A stretch of DNA of 64,000 nt from contig NZ_JASBVP010000001.1 in the NCBI RefSeq assembly GCF_029961025.1, forward strand, positions 62,001 to 126,000, in the 5' to 3' direction. The notes beneath the pieces were generated by a model. That model searched no databases, was not told the DNA's origin, and worked only from the letters and a program-made list of their open reading frames with translations. The translations under genes and the position numbers were made by a program. The stretch is from Mycobacterium sp. GTDB taxonomy: Bacteria > Actinomycetota > Actinomycetes > Mycobacteriales > Mycobacteriaceae. Positions 23,746-33,894 of the stretch are shown in pieces (position 1 is the stretch's first letter; the number at the start of each line of letters is the position of its first letter).

Positions 23746-25428
23746 TTAGCGGCGGCGGCTCTTCTTGCGCGGCGGCGGTAGCGCTCCCTCGGCGCGCAGC
23801 CGCGCGGCGTGTTCGGCCAGGGCGTCGACCAGCGGCCCCACCGCGGCGACCTCGGGCTGTACGTCGACCCGCAGACCGAACTCCGCAGCGGTCTCGGCCG
23901 TCTTGGGGCCGATGCAGGCGATGATGGTGCGGGCGTGCGGCTTGCCGGCGATGCCGACCAGGTTGCGCACCGTCGAGCTGGAGGTAAAGCACACCGCGTC
24001 GAACCCTCCGGTCTTGATCATTTCCCGAATCTCCGCCGGCGGCGGGGCCGCCCGCACGGTCCGGTAGGCGGTGACGTCCTCGATTTCCCAGCCCCGTTCC
24101 CGCAACCCTTCGGCCAGCGTCTCGGTGGCGATGTCGGCGCGCGGCAGCAGCACTCGGTTCACCGGGTCGAACACGCTGTCATAGGGCGGGAATTCGTCGA
24201 GCAGACCCAGCGAGGATTGCTCCCCGGACGGCACCAGCTCCGGGCTGATCCCGAACGCGCGGACCCGATCGGCGGTGGCCTCGCCGATGCAGGCGATCTT
24301 CACCCCGGAGAACGCGCGGGCGTCCAGGCCGAAGGCGCCGAACTTCTCCCACACGGCACGCACCGCATTGGTGGAGGTGAACACCACCCACTGGTAGCGG
24401 CCGTCGACCAGGCCCTTGACCGCGCGTTCCATCTGGGCGGGACTGCGTGGCGGCTCGACGGAGATGGTCGGCACCTCGATCGGCAGGGCGCCGTAGGACG
24501 TCAGCCGCTCACTCATCTCGCCGGCTTGGTCCTTGGTCCGCGGCACCAGCACGGTCCAGCCATATAGTGCGCGGCTTTCCCACCAGTTCAGCCTGGCCCG
24601 GCCGGCCACCGTCTTGCCGATGGTCACCACCAGCGCACCGGTCAGCGGCTCGGTGCCGCCGATCGCGGCGCGCTCGGTCAACCCCTGCAGCGTGGTCTCC
24701 ACCGACCGCTGCTGACACGTGGTGCCGTGCGCGGTCACCACGCACGGGGTGCTCTCCGCCAAGCCATAGTCGATCAAGGTGCGGGCCGCCTCGGTGAGAT
24801 GCTCGGGGGTGGCTTGCAGGATCAGCGGACCCGGGGCGGCGGCCAACGCCGCCCAATCCACCTCACCGCGCACGTCGGCGACCGTGTGCGCCGAGCCCAA
24901 CGGCAAACCCGCGTAGGTGGGGACCGCGGTGCTCGCAGCCAGGCCGGGCACGATCTCGAAGTGCAGGTGGCTGCGTGCCACGGCGTTCACTTCGCTGATG
25001 ACGGCATCCACCGATAGTGGGTCACCGGCTACCAGCCGGACCACGTCGGCGCCCGAACGCGCCTCGGTCACCAACGTTTTAGCCACCTCGGCGGGCTCAC
25101 CGAGAGCCGGGCGAATATCGGGACCGCCCGCGACCGAGGGCGCTTCGGTTTCGTTGGCACCCTCGGCCGCGCTTCGGGCACCGCCGCCGGAGTCGCTGCT
25201 TTCGACCCCCTCGCTGCTCGCGGGCGCCGGGGTTGCCGACGACAGTGCGGTGCCGATCAGCGCCAGCACCGGCTCGGCCACATCGGGATCGGTGAACACC
25301 AGGGAAGCACTCGCCAGCACCGTGGCGGCCCGCGTCGTCAGCAAACCCGGATCGCCCGGACCGGAACCCACGAACGTAATGCGGCCCGGCTTGGGCTTGC
25401 GGCCTCGCATGTTTGCTTGGCGAGTCAT
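23746..25428 (-). CDS. hemD: Bifunctional uroporphyrinogen-III C-methyltransferase / uroporphyrinogen-III synthase
   Basis: 560 residues. The N-terminal half is the SAM-dependent methyltransferase domain (VGSGPGDPGLLTTRAA, VRLVAGDPLSVDAVISE). It holds a low-complexity insert of about 50 residues near residue 70. The C-terminal half is a HemD-type domain (GWTVLVPRTKDQAGEMSERL, VVFTSTNAVRAVWEKF, ACIGPKTAETAAEFG). It should cyclise preuroporphyrinogen to uroporphyrinogen III and divert some to sirohydrochlorin precursors. The basic tail ends PPPRKKSRRR. GGGAG sits 7 nt ahead of the ATG at 25428. Rv0511 homologue. Confidence 0.92.
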   Translation of the reverse strand: MTRQANMRGRKPKPGRITFVGSGPGDPGLLTTRAATVLASASLVFTDPDVAEPVLALIGTALSSATPAPASSEGVESSDSGGGARSAAEGANETEAPSVAGGPDIRPALGEPAEVAKTLVTEARSGADVVRLVAGDPLSVDAVISEVNAVARSHLHFEIVPGLAASTAVPTYAGLPLGSAHTVADVRGEVDWAALAAAPGPLILQATPEHLTEAARTLIDYGLAESTPCVVTAHGTTCQQRSVETTLQGLTERAAIGGTEPLTGALVVTIGKTVAGRARLNWWESRALYGWTVLVPRTKDQAGEMSERLTSYGALPIEVPTISVEPPRSPAQMERAVKGLVDGRYQWVVFTSTNAVRAVWEKFGAFGLDARAFSGVKIACIGEATADRVRAFGISPELVPSGEQSSLGLLDEFPPYDSVFDPVNRVLLPRADIATETLAEGLRERGWEIEDVTAYRTVRAAPPPAEIREMIKTGGFDAVCFTSSSTVRNLVGIAGKPHARTIIACIGPKTAETAAEFGLRVDVQPEVAAVGPLVDALAEHAARLRAEGALPPPRKKSRRR

Positions 25429-25464
25429 GTGCGTACTCCCAGTTTCACTTCCTCACGCGGGATC

Positions 25465-26400
25465 TCACCGCGCACCGGCCATGAGCTTCCGTGCCCCCAG
25501 CGCGAACAGTTCCCCGGCGACCGAGAGCCCAAGCTCTCGTGCCCGGCCCGGGGTGTCGATGCCGGACGCGCGGATCACATCGGATCCATCCAGCGCCGCC
25601 ACACAGCCGTGCAGCGACAATTCCTGGAAGACTCGGCCGTCCGCATCGACGGACTCAACCACCTCGGCGATGGCACCCACCGGTGCGGAACAACCCGCCT
25701 CCAGCTCGGCAAGCAGGGCGCGTTCCGCGGTAACGGCCGCGCGGGTGCCGGCGTCGTCCAACTCCGCCAACACCGCGACCAGGTCGGTATCGCCGACGCC
25801 GCACTCGACTGCCAACGCACCCTGCGCCGGCGCGGGCAACATCTGCACCGGCTCCAAAGTTTCGGTGATCTCATCAAGGCGGCCCAACCGGGCCAGACCC
25901 GCCCGGGCCACCACGATGGCATCGACGTCACCACTGCGTACCCTGTTCAACCTGGTATCTAGGTTGCCTCGTAGGGGGCGAATTTCCAAACCGAGACCCA
26001 ATGCTCTAAGCTGTGCGGCCCGCCGCGGCGATGAGGTGCCAACCACCGAGCCCGCCGGCAGCTCCGCCAGCAACAGCCCATCGCGGGCGACAACGGCATC
26101 GCGGGGGTCATCGCGCCGGGGAATCGCGGCGACCGTGAGGCGTGGGTCTGCGGCGGTGGGCAGATCCTTGTGCGAGTGCACGGCAGCGTCGACCCGGCCG
26201 TCCACGATGGCCTCCCGCAGCGCGGTGGTGAACACCCCCACCCCGAGTTCGGCGATCGGTGCCGACGAGCGGTCTCCCGCCGTGGTGATGACCACCAACT
26301 TCGCGGCATGGCCCTCGGCTCTCAGGGCGTCTCTGACGGTGGCGGCCTGGGTGGTGGCCAATCGGCTGCCCCGGGTGCCTATCCGGATCACGTCGGTCAA
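25465..26400 (-). CDS. hemC: Porphobilinogen deaminase (hydroxymethylbilane synthase)
   Basis: 311 residues. It polymerises four porphobilinogens. The start motif [15 protein letters not shown], the active-site block [40 protein letters not shown] and the dipyrromethane-cofactor cysteine in [11 protein letters not shown] are all present. Start either TTG 26400, three bases after the hemA stop, or GTG 26391, which would give an N terminus like the M. tuberculosis protein. Between hemA and hemD in one minus-strand operon. Confidence 0.95.
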   Translation of the reverse strand: MTDVIRIGTRGSRLATTQAATVRDALRAEGHAAKLVVITTAGDRSSAPIAELGVGVFTTALREAIVDGRVDAAVHSHKDLPTAADPRLTVAAIPRRDDPRDAVVARDGLLLAELPAGSVVGTSSPRRAAQLRALGLGLEIRPLRGNLDTRLNRVRSGDVDAIVVARAGLARLGRLDEITETLEPVQMLPAPAQGALAVECGVGDTDLVAVLAELDDAGTRAAVTAERALLAELEAGCSAPVGAIAEVVESVDADGRVFQELSLHGCVAALDGSDVIRASGIDTPGRARELGLSVAGELFALGARKLMAGAR

Positions 26401-26403
26401 TCG

Positions 26404-27792
26404 CTAGTCGATAGGTCGTCTGCTGCGGTGCGTACGAGCGGTACCGGCATCGAATTCAGTTGACACCATGGGTAATTCGCCTGCCGTAGCGACGGCGTCG
26501 ACGGCGGTCTGGTCGAGTTCGAACAGTTCACGCAGCGCCTCGGCGTAGCTGTCGCCGCCGGGTGCGCTGGCCAGCTGCTTGATCCGCACGGTGGGCGCGT
26601 GCAACAGCTTGTCCACCACCCGGCGCACGGTGCGGGCGACCTCGTCGCGGTGGGCGGGATCCAGGTCCGGCAGCCGGTTGTGCAGGCGCAGCAACTCCGC
26701 TTCCACCACCTCGGCGGCCCGCTGGCGCAGCGCGGTCACCGTCGGGGTCACCTCGGCCATCCGCTGGCCGGCCAGATACGTGGCAACCTCGGTCGCGACG
26801 ATACGGCGGGCCGCGTCGACGTCGGTGGCGGCCGCGCGGGCCGACGGCTCGTGTTGGATGCGGTCCATGTCGACGACCCACACCCCGGGCAATCCCGCCA
26901 CCGCCGGATCCACGTCGCGCGGCATCCCCAGATCGCAGATCACCAGGGGCCGGGTCGCTTCGTCGCGGCGTGATGCGGCCAGCGCGTGGTGGACGTCGGC
27001 GAGCGACACCACCGGACGCACCGCCCCGGTGCAGCTGACCACCATGTCGACGTCGGTGAGAGCGCCGGGTAGCCGGTCGAGAGCGAGCACCTCGGCGCGC
27101 GCCCCGGACTCGCGGACCTTGCGGGCCAGCCGCTGCGCCCGGGGCAGCGACCGGTTGACGACACGGATATGGCGGACGCCGGCTCGGGTTAAATGCGCCG
27201 CTGACAGCGCGCCCATCGCCCCGGCGCCGATCACCGCCGCGGTCTTGCCGACAAGCCCGCCCAGCCGGTCATCGGCCATCCCCACCGCGACCGACACCAC
27301 CGAGGCGCCGGCGGCGTCGATGGCGGTCTCGGTGTGTACCCGCTTGCCAACCGCCAGCGCCCGTTGGGCCAGTTCATGCAGCACCCGGCCGACGGTGCGG
27401 TTGGCCTCGGCGGCGGCATAAGCCCGTCGCACCTGCCCGAGCACCTGTTGCTCGCCGATCACCGCAGAGTCCAGGCCGCTGGCGACCGCGAACAGATGCT
27501 CGACGGCGGCTTCGCTGTAGCGCACGTAGGCGTAACGGGTCAGATCCGCCATCGACATGCCGGAATGCTCAGAGAGCACCTGACCGATCACCGACAGCCC
27601 GCCGTGGAACGCGTCCACCACCGCGTACACCTCCACGCGGTTACACGTCGACAGCAACATCGCCTCGGTTACCAGCGGCGACTGCAGCACCCGGTCGATG
27701 ATCTTGGCCCGCTCGGATTCGTCGGTGCTCAGCCGTTCCAGAACCGCCACCGGTGCGCTGCGGTGCGACACCCCGAAGAGCAGGACACTCAC
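26404..27792 (-). CDS. hemA: Glutamyl-tRNA reductase
   Basis: 462 residues. It catalyses the NADPH-dependent reduction of glutamyl-tRNA to glutamate-1-semialdehyde, the first committed step of the C5 pathway. The catalytic cysteine lies in [13 protein letters not shown] near residue 50, the NADPH domain begins [16 protein letters not shown], and a C-terminal dimerisation helix is present. Heads the hemA-hemC-hemD-hemB operon; hemL is in another operon at the left of the window. A 137-bp gap separates it from the glutaredoxin-like gene. Rv0509 homologue. Confidence 0.95.
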   Translation of the reverse strand: MSVLLFGVSHRSAPVAVLERLSTDESERAKIIDRVLQSPLVTEAMLLSTCNRVEVYAVVDAFHGGLSVIGQVLSEHSGMSMADLTRYAYVRYSEAAVEHLFAVASGLDSAVIGEQQVLGQVRRAYAAAEANRTVGRVLHELAQRALAVGKRVHTETAIDAAGASVVSVAVGMADDRLGGLVGKTAAVIGAGAMGALSAAHLTRAGVRHIRVVNRSLPRAQRLARKVRESGARAEVLALDRLPGALTDVDMVVSCTGAVRPVVSLADVHHALAASRRDEATRPLVICDLGMPRDVDPAVAGLPGVWVVDMDRIQHEPSARAAATDVDAARRIVATEVATYLAGQRMAEVTPTVTALRQRAAEVVEAELLRLHNRLPDLDPAHRDEVARTVRRVVDKLLHAPTVRIKQLASAPGGDSYAEALRELFELDQTAVDAVATAGELPMVSTEFDAGTARTHRSRRPID

Positions 27793-27929
27793 GAAGGAAT
27801 CACCTGGCCTGCTCCCTTGCTCGCACCAGTGGATTGACCTCCACGGTAGACGTTGACGAGGTGGGGTACCAAATTTCCGGCGGTGCCGCCGGCGCCGCCG
27901 GCATCAGTTCCGTCGGCCCGTCGAGCGTC

Positions 27930-28190
27930 TCAACGGGCGGCCAGGTCGGCGCGCAGCCGGGCCTCGTCGATCTCCCAATAACTGTGCTCGCGGCCGTCCA
28001 GCAAGATCACCGGCAGCCGGTCGCCGAACTGGGCCCGCAGCCCGGGATTGCCCTGCCGCGCAGCGGAGTCAACGTCGGTGACCGACAGGTCGAAGCCCAG
28101 CTCGTCGGCCAGTTCGACCAGACGGGTGTGCACCCGTGCACAGATCACGCAGCCGGCACGGGTCAACAGCTGCACCTGCGGGCGGCTCAT
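27930..28190 (-). CDS. Glutaredoxin-like (DUF836 type) protein, Rv0508-like
   Basis: 86 residues, a single thioredoxin-fold domain. The redox pair is in LLTRAGCVICARVHTRL, near residues 14-17, and the cis-proline region reads RLPVILLDGREHSYWEID. The start is placed at the ATG in front of SRPQVQLL; the longer open frame upstream is not supported. Conserved next to hemA in mycobacteria. Partner protein unknown; a link to tetrapyrrole or mycothiol redox control is only suggested by position. Confidence 0.82.
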   Translation of the reverse strand: MSRPQVQLLTRAGCVICARVHTRLVELADELGFDLSVTDVDSAARQGNPGLRAQFGDRLPVILLDGREHSYWEIDEARLRADLAAR

Positions 28191-28616
28191 GACACCAGTG
28201 TGGCAGCGGCCCGGAACTGCGGTCCCGGATGGCGGGGCCGAGGTGGCCGCGGCGGTCCGGTAGTTACCGTGGCCACGGGGAGCGGTAACCGACATCGGCA
28301 CACCGAGAGCTCTGCCGGGGAGTCCCCTAAGCGTGTCGTCTCATCGATGACGCCGCCGAGCCGCCGAAGCGCCACGAGACATGTTGTGCTGCAGGTGCTT
28401 TAACCGTTCCACTCGGGTAATATCGTCGACACTCCGTGCCCCCGGCATGACGGCGGCGTCGCCCGATTCGAGGCGGATCGCCGACGGGAGCCCCGAGCTT
28501 CGCTGTCGGCCGCCGCTGCGGTCGGTGGCCACGCCGCCCCGGTTGCCACCATGCCGGATAGTGTTGAACTGGCAGGCGAACTCCTCTTCGCGGGCGCACA
28601 GACTAGGAGGTCCGTG
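28191..28616. other. 426-bp intergenic region where mmpS2-mmpL2 would be in M. tuberculosis
   Basis: No supported gene is seen on either strand. In M. tuberculosis, Rv0506 (mmpS2) and Rv0507 (mmpL2) lie between the Rv0508 and serB1 homologues; here they are absent. The stretch must contain the divergent promoters for the hem-side genes and for serB1. A candidate serB1 promoter is not obvious; GTTGAACTG at 28563-28571 resembles a -35 region. Confidence 0.5.
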
Positions 28617-29546
28617 ATGACTTCCACCGACCCGGGCAGCACGGCCGCCGGCGGCATCCGGCCCGCCGGCCCGGGCAGCGCAGACGCCGTCCGCGTCGAC
28701 CTCGAGGCCCTGGCCGCAAACGCCAGCGCCGACCGGGCACTCGATGATCTGCGCACCGAGGACACGCAGCCGCCGGTCGACCTCACCGCCGCAGCATTTT
28801 TCGATGTGGACAACACGTTGGTGCAGGGCTCGTCGCTGCTGCATTTCGGCCGAGGCCTGGCCGCCCGCAAGTACTTCACCTATCGCGACGTCCTCCGGTT
28901 CGTCTATGCCCAGGCCAAGTTTCAGTTACTCGGGGAGAATCCCGACGACGTCGCCGCCGGACGAAGCAAGGCGCTGGCATTCATCGAAGGCCGGTCCACC
29001 GCCGAGCTGACGGCCCTCGGCGAGGAGATCTATGACGAAATCATCGCCGATAAAATCTTCGCCGGCACCCGCGAACTCGCCCAGATGCACCTCGACGCCG
29101 GCCAGCAGGTATGGCTGGTCACCGCCACGCCCTACGAGTTGGCGGTGACCATCGCTCGCCGACTCGGTCTGACCGGGGCGCTGGGAACCGTCGCCGAATC
29201 GGTCGACGGGGTGTTTACCGGCAGGCTGGTCGGCGAAATCCTGCACGGCAGCGCCAAAGCCCACGCGGTGCGCTCACTGGCGATCCGGGAGGGGCTCAAC
29301 CTCAAACGCTGCACCGCCTACTCCGACAGCTACAACGACGTGCCGCTGTTGTCGATCGTAGGGACCGCGGTCGCGATAAACCCCGATGCGCGCCTGCGTG
29401 GCGTAGCCCGCGAGCGCGGTTGGGAGATCCGCGATTTCCGGACCGCCCGTAGAGCCGCGCGGATCGGGGTGCCGTCGGCGCTGGCGCTGGGCGCCGCCGG
29501 CGGAGCGCTGGCCGCCGCCGTGTCGCGTCGCCACGAGCGCGGGTAA
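28617..29546 (+). CDS. serB1: HAD-family phosphatase, SerB1-like
   Basis: 309 residues. HAD motif I reads [19 protein letters not shown], with the nucleophile aspartate; motif II is the threonine in [12 protein letters not shown]; motif III includes [14 protein letters not shown] and [12 protein letters not shown]. This is the HAD-IB subclass that includes phosphoserine phosphatases, so serine synthesis is possible, but related mycobacterial proteins have other substrates. AGGAGG lies 7 nt ahead of the ATG. The final codons and the stop lie inside a 58-bp tandem repeat. Rv0505c homologue. Confidence 0.88.
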   Translation: MTSTDPGSTAAGGIRPAGPGSADAVRVDLEALAANASADRALDDLRTEDTQPPVDLTAAAFFDVDNTLVQGSSLLHFGRGLAARKYFTYRDVLRFVYAQAKFQLLGENPDDVAAGRSKALAFIEGRSTAELTALGEEIYDEIIADKIFAGTRELAQMHLDAGQQVWLVTATPYELAVTIARRLGLTGALGTVAESVDGVFTGRLVGEILHGSAKAHAVRSLAIREGLNLKRCTAYSDSYNDVPLLSIVGTAVAINPDARLRGVARERGWEIRDFRTARRAARIGVPSALALGAAGGALAAAVSRRHERG

Positions 29547-29687
29547 CGCGCGAGGGGCGCACCGACCGCGACAACCCGTGTCGCGTCGCCACGAGCGCGG
29601 GTAACGCGCGAGGGGCGCACCGACCGCGACCAACCCGTGTCGCGTCGCCACGAGCGCGGGTAACGCGCGAGGGGCGCACCGACCGCG
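29523..29687. repeat. 58/59-bp tandem repeat over the serB1 stop codon (2.8 copies)
   Basis: Units start at 29523, 29581 and 29640; the last is cut after 48 bp. They are identical except for one added C in the second copy. Each carries TAACGCGCGAGGGGCG, so the serB1 stop codon (29544-29546) is inside the first unit and would be supplied by any copy. The arrangement is like mycobacterial MIRU elements in that it spans a gene end. A clear VNTR candidate. Confidence 0.85.
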
Positions 29688-29768
29688 TGCGCCTTTCCCT
29701 CGCGCCGGCGATCACGCTGATAAGCTGCCCAGCTAGCTAAGCCCCCCAAGCGAGCGGAGACCACCGGC

Positions 29769-30281
29769 ATGACAGTTCCCGTCGAAGCCCAAGACCTCAT
29801 CGGAAAGCATTACCGGTTCCCTGACCACTTCGACGTCGGGCGTGAAAAGATCCGCGAATTCGCGCGGGCGGTCAAAAACGAGCACCCGGCGCACTACGAC
29901 GAGGCGGCCGCCGCCGAGGTGGGCTACCCGGCGTTGGTGGCGCCGCTAACGTTCCTCGCCATCGCGGGGCGGCGCGTGCAACTGGAGCTGTTCACCAAAT
30001 TCGACATCCCGATCAACATCGCCCGGGTATTCCACCGCGACCAAAAGTTCACCTACCATCGGCCGATTCTGGCGCACGACCGGCTGTTCTTCGACGCCTA
30101 CCTGGACTCGGTCATCGAATCCCACGGCACGGTCATCACCGAGATCCGCAGCGAGGTCACCGACGCCGACGGCAATCCGGTGGTGACCAGCATCGTCACC
30201 ATGCTGGGGGAGGCCAGACACCAGGAAGCCGACGCCGCGGCCACGGCGGCCGCGATTGCGTCGATCCGCAGCGGAGCTTAG
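29769..30281 (+). CDS. MaoC-like dehydratase N-terminal-domain protein (Rv0504c-like, HadA/HadC family)
   Basis: 170 residues. The hot-dog fold region begins [23 protein letters not shown] and continues [25 protein letters not shown], close to M. tuberculosis Rv0504c as I recall it. Members of this family are noncatalytic or catalytic subunits of (3R)-hydroxyacyl-ACP dehydratase in mycolic acid elongation. The hydratase catalytic Asp-His pair is not evident, so a HadA/HadC-like partner role fits better. Directly upstream of a mycolic-acid methyltransferase gene on the same strand. Confidence 0.85.
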   Translation: MTVPVEAQDLIGKHYRFPDHFDVGREKIREFARAVKNEHPAHYDEAAAAEVGYPALVAPLTFLAIAGRRVQLELFTKFDIPINIARVFHRDQKFTYHRPILAHDRLFFDAYLDSVIESHGTVITEIRSEVTDADGNPVVTSIVTMLGEARHQEADAAATAAAIASIRSGA

Positions 30282-30323
30282 CCTCAGCTGCGATCAGGCG
30301 ATCAGACAGGGGGTTGCACAGGG

Positions 30324-31196
30324 GTGAAGCGCGCCGACCTCACACCACACTTCGACGACGTTCAGTCGCACTATGACCTCTCCGACGATTTCTACCGGCT
30401 TTTTCTGGATCCGACCTGGACCTATAGCTGCGCGTACTTCGAGCGCGACGACATGACACTGGAGGAAGCGCAGCTGGCCAAGATCGACCTGTCGCTGGGC
30501 AAGCTCGGGCTTCGGCCGGGGATGACACTGCTTGACATCGGCTGCGGCTGGGGCGCCACCCTGAAACGCGCGGTCGAACGCTACGACGTCAACGTGATCG
30601 GGCTGACGCTGAGCAAGAACCAGCAGGTCCACGTCGAGCAGATGTTCGCCACGCTGGACAGCCCACGCGCGATGGAGGTGCGGCTGGCCGGTTGGGAGCA
30701 ATTCCACGAGCCGGTGGACCGGATCGTGTCGATCGGTGCGTTCGAGCACTTCGGCGCCGATCGCTACGACGCCTTTTTCCGCATGGCCTACGAGGTGCTG
30801 CCGGCCGACGGGGTCATGCTGCTGCACACCATTGTCAGGGTCAGCGACGAGGATGCCCGCAAGCGCCAGCTCAAGCTCACCATGACGCTGCTGCGGTTCA
30901 TCAAATTCATCATGGAGGAGATCTTTCCCGGCGGCTATCTGCCGAGGGCGGCCGAGGTCGAAGAGCATGCGGGCAGAGCCGGGTTCGAGCTCACCCGCGT
31001 GCAACCGTTGCGGTTGCACTACGCGCGGACGCTGGACACCTGGGCGGCGGCGCTGGCAGCCCACAGGGACGAGGCCATAGCGGTCCAGTCCGAAGAGGTC
31101 TACGAGCGCTACCTGAAGTACCTCACGGGTTGCGCCGAGCTGTTCCGTTCCGGCTACACCGACGTCTGCCAATTCACCTTGGTCAAGCGGACCTGA
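30324..31196 (+). CDS. cmaA2: Mycolic acid cyclopropane synthase at the cmaA2 position, PcaA-like in sequence
   Basis: 290 residues. SAM motif LLDIGCGWGATLKRAVERYDVNV, bicarbonate/active-site region GAFEHFG and the family ending CQFTLVK are all present. It lies between the Rv0504c and Rv0502 homologues, where M. tuberculosis has cmaA2. However, it lacks the short insert after EHF that CmaA2 carries (DGAGDAG), and its N-terminal block HYDLSDDFYRLFLDP is closer to PcaA/MmaA2. Cis- or trans-cyclopropanation cannot be decided from sequence. Start GTG 30324. The second paralogue is at 62466-63329. Confidence 0.85.
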   Translation: MKRADLTPHFDDVQSHYDLSDDFYRLFLDPTWTYSCAYFERDDMTLEEAQLAKIDLSLGKLGLRPGMTLLDIGCGWGATLKRAVERYDVNVIGLTLSKNQQVHVEQMFATLDSPRAMEVRLAGWEQFHEPVDRIVSIGAFEHFGADRYDAFFRMAYEVLPADGVMLLHTIVRVSDEDARKRQLKLTMTLLRFIKFIMEEIFPGGYLPRAAEVEEHAGRAGFELTRVQPLRLHYARTLDTWAAALAAHRDEAIAVQSEEVYERYLKYLTGCAELFRSGYTDVCQFTLVKRT

Positions 31197-31309
31197 CGGC
31201 GAGACGGTGCCGTCGGGGACTGCCCGGCGCGTGTTCAGCCCTTCGGGCGCCCGATGTCCACGCGGTAGCCGGCGATGTCGCGGAAGTCGCCGATGACGCT
31301 GCCGGCAGC

Positions 31310-32365
31310 TCAGCCGAAAAAGATGTTGCGCCGCCCCGCCAGTGACCGGTAGAGCATCTGCTGGATCGTCTCGCGGACCTGATCGGTCAGGTCGAAGGTG
31401 ACCATGGGATCGTCGGCGTCGCCGGACTGATAACCCGCGGTGGCGATCGGCTCGCCGAATGCGATATGCCATTTCGACGGCAACGGCACCAGCCCGGCGG
31501 GGCCGGCCAGCGGAAATAGCGGCGTGACCGGGAAGTAGGGCACATTGAGCAGCCGCGCCAGCAATTTCACGTCGGCGAGCATCGGGTAGATCTCCTCGGA
31601 TCCGACGATGGAGCACGGCACAATCGGCGCTTTGGTGCGCAGCGCCGCCGACACGAACCCACCGCGGCCGAACCGCTGCAATCGGTAGCGGTCCTTGAAG
31701 TTTTTGCCCAGGCCCTTGTATCCCTCCGGGAACACCGCGGTGAGTTCGCCGGCGCTCAGCAGCCGGTGCGCATCGGTGACGCACGCCATGGTGCAGCCGG
31801 TCTTGCGGGCCGCCGTGCCGATCACGGGCAACCCGAACACCATATCGGCGCCCAGCAGGCGCAGGTCGCGATGCGCCGGGTGCTTGTCGTGCACCGCGAT
31901 CGAGGCCATCAACCCGTCGAACGGCAACACCCCGGCGTGGTTGGCCACCACCAGCGCGGCGCCGATGCTCGGCACATTCTCGATACCGCTGACCTCGACC
32001 CGAAACCAGGACTTGAAAAAGAACCTCAGCAAGGGCCGTGCGATCGCGTTGGTGAAGTGTGGGTCGAACCCGAATTCGTCGACGCTGTAGTCGCCGGTCA
32101 GCCGCTGCCGGAGGAACTCGGCAACCGCGGCGACTCGCTGAGCCAGGTTGTTGAGCGGTACGTCCGTTCCCGGCGCGCCGCGGCGCTGATCGATGTCGCG
32201 CACCATGGAGGCGATCCGCTCCGCCGATTCCCGGGCACCGGGATCGGAGAGCGTCGAGGGATGCCGTCGCGAGGCGTCGGTCCGTTGGCCGGCCCGCCGC
32301 TGCGCCGTAGTGCGGCCCGTAGTGGTCCGTAGCGGAATGACTTTGGCCCTGGTTTCACCCGCCAC
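31310..32365 (-). CDS. Lysophospholipid acyltransferase family protein (PlsC-like, Rv0502-like)
   Basis: 351 residues. The acyltransferase motif NHAGVLPFD is at about residue 141-149, followed by FPEGYKGLGKNF, the glycerol-phosphate-binding block, and VPCSIVGSEEIYP. The first 90 residues are basic and probably unstructured, and a hydrophobic stretch precedes the catalytic domain. It should transfer an acyl group from CoA or ACP to a glycerolipid-like acceptor at the membrane. Follows the epimerase gene with a 5-nt gap. The acceptor is unknown. Confidence 0.85.
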   Translation of the reverse strand: MAGETRAKVIPLRTTTGRTTAQRRAGQRTDASRRHPSTLSDPGARESAERIASMVRDIDQRRGAPGTDVPLNNLAQRVAAVAEFLRQRLTGDYSVDEFGFDPHFTNAIARPLLRFFFKSWFRVEVSGIENVPSIGAALVVANHAGVLPFDGLMASIAVHDKHPAHRDLRLLGADMVFGLPVIGTAARKTGCTMACVTDAHRLLSAGELTAVFPEGYKGLGKNFKDRYRLQRFGRGGFVSAALRTKAPIVPCSIVGSEEIYPMLADVKLLARLLNVPYFPVTPLFPLAGPAGLVPLPSKWHIAFGEPIATAGYQSGDADDPMVTFDLTDQVRETIQQMLYRSLAGRRNIFFG

Positions 32366-32370
32366 GATGG

Positions 32371-33495
32371 TTACCTAACCCTCACCCCTGGAATTGGTTT
32401 TCGGCTACCCCAGCGCTGCGCTACCGCCACCGCCTTACCTTCCAAGGATCGTACCCACTGCGGGTCGATAACGGGAGTCAAACCTCGGCCCCGGAGGTAA
32501 TCGTCGAACGCCTCAGCAGTCGTCCACTTGGGATGGTACTCGAGTTCGACTCGCATCCTGGTGGTATCCATCACCCGGCCATAGCTAAGGTAGTCGAGTT
32601 GTTCGCGGGTGATCTCCGGATAGCGATTGGCCCGCCGCAATGAATCGAGGACCCAAAAAGCAAACCCGGGAACCGGGAGCGGGATCCGACCGGCTCGCCG
32701 GATCGCTTGCGACAGCATGATGATCCCGTCGGCACCGATGTTAAACGTGCCGCGCTTGCCGGCCATCACCGCGCGTTCCAGCGCCCCCAGCGCGTCCTGC
32801 TCGTGGAGCAGCTGCAACCGGGCGTCGCGGCCGACGACCGTTGGAACCAGTGGGCCGGCCAGATACCGGGAGAGCGTGGTGTCCATCGCCGGTCCGATCA
32901 TGTTGGCCAGCCGCAGGATCGTCACCGCGATATCCGGCCGGCGTCGGCCCAGCCCGCGAGCGTAACCCTCGATGTCGAGGCTGTCCTTGGGAAAACCCTC
33001 GCGGAATGGTCGCCGACTGGTACTGTCCTCGGTGAACACCACCGGGTCGTAGGCGCTCGATCCGTACACCTCCGAGGTGGACTTCAGCACCACCCGACGC
33101 ACCGAGGGCGCCTTTTGGCAGGCCGCGAACAGTTGCATCGCGCCCATGACGTTGAGTTCCTTCAACGCCGCGCCGCTGCCGGACCGCGGCGCGTACGATG
33201 CTGCGGCGGCATGCACCACGGTGTCGACGTTATTGTTACGGATCACCTTGAGAATAAAGGGATTACGAATGTCGGCGCGGACGAACTCGGCACGTCCCAT
33301 CCGACGCATCATGTCCTTGCTGGGCGCGACGGCATCCACCGCGATCACCCGGTTCACCAGCGCGTTCTGCGCCAGCCGGGCGGTCAGGTAGCCGCCCAGA
33401 AACCGACATGCGCCGGTGACCAGCACAACTTTGGGGTAGTGCACGGTGTCGCTGACTGTGGTCCGGCTGCCGGTCTCATCACCCGAGGAAGCCAC
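32371..33495 (-). CDS. galE2: NAD-dependent epimerase/dehydratase (GalE2-like, Rv0501)
   Basis: 374 residues, extended short-chain dehydrogenase fold. The dinucleotide-binding loop reads VVLVTGACRFLGGYL, with cysteine-arginine in place of the usual Ser-Gly. The SDR acidic residue follows in VIAVDAV. The catalytic Tyr-x-x-x-Lys is not clear at the expected place (SSAYDPVVF), so true epimerase activity is doubtful. Conserved in actinobacteria next to Rv0502 and Rv0500B. The M. tuberculosis name galE2 is kept by convention. Confidence 0.82.
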   Translation of the reverse strand: MASSGDETGSRTTVSDTVHYPKVVLVTGACRFLGGYLTARLAQNALVNRVIAVDAVAPSKDMMRRMGRAEFVRADIRNPFILKVIRNNNVDTVVHAAAASYAPRSGSGAALKELNVMGAMQLFAACQKAPSVRRVVLKSTSEVYGSSAYDPVVFTEDSTSRRPFREGFPKDSLDIEGYARGLGRRRPDIAVTILRLANMIGPAMDTTLSRYLAGPLVPTVVGRDARLQLLHEQDALGALERAVMAGKRGTFNIGADGIIMLSQAIRRAGRIPLPVPGFAFWVLDSLRRANRYPEITREQLDYLSYGRVMDTTRMRVELEYHPKWTTAEAFDDYLRGRGLTPVIDPQWVRSLEGKAVAVAQRWGSRKPIPGVRVR

Positions 33496-33563
33496 GCCGT
33501 TAGCCTATCGGCGCGAGAAAACAGCCTCGTTACCGCCGCGTAACGGCCCGACGCGCATGGAGT

Positions 33564-33665
33564 TTATTTACCGAGCTTTCGGCGCTGCACCCGGGTGCGG
33601 CGCAACAGTTTGCGGTGCTTTTTCTTCGACATGCGCTTACGTCGCTTCTTGATGACAGAACCCAT
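33564..33665 (-). CDS. 33-residue very basic protein (Rv0500B-like, AURKAIP1/COX24 domain)
   Basis: Reads [19 protein letters not shown] and then [14 protein letters not shown], with 18 lysines and arginines. The peptide is conserved throughout actinobacteria, and the family has been found on ribosomes (bS22-like small-subunit protein), so it is probably a ribosomal or RNA-binding component. It lies between the epimerase gene and the excisionase-like gene, as in M. tuberculosis. Confidence 0.9.
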
Positions 33666-33894
33666 GAACTCCGCTATCTGATCTGTGGCCAGCTTTTGGA
33701 AATGCCCCGGTCACTTTACCCGGCCGCCCGCAGGGGACACCAAAACCACCCGGCGACAAGGCATCGCACGGCTGACTCGCGAGATGACACGCAGCCCGAA
33801 ACCCGGTGGCTGACACCGCCATGAGCGGCCACCCGCGTCTGATCGCCCCGACTGTCCGCAGACCGCGCTTTGGGACTGCGTGGTCGCCGGTTGG

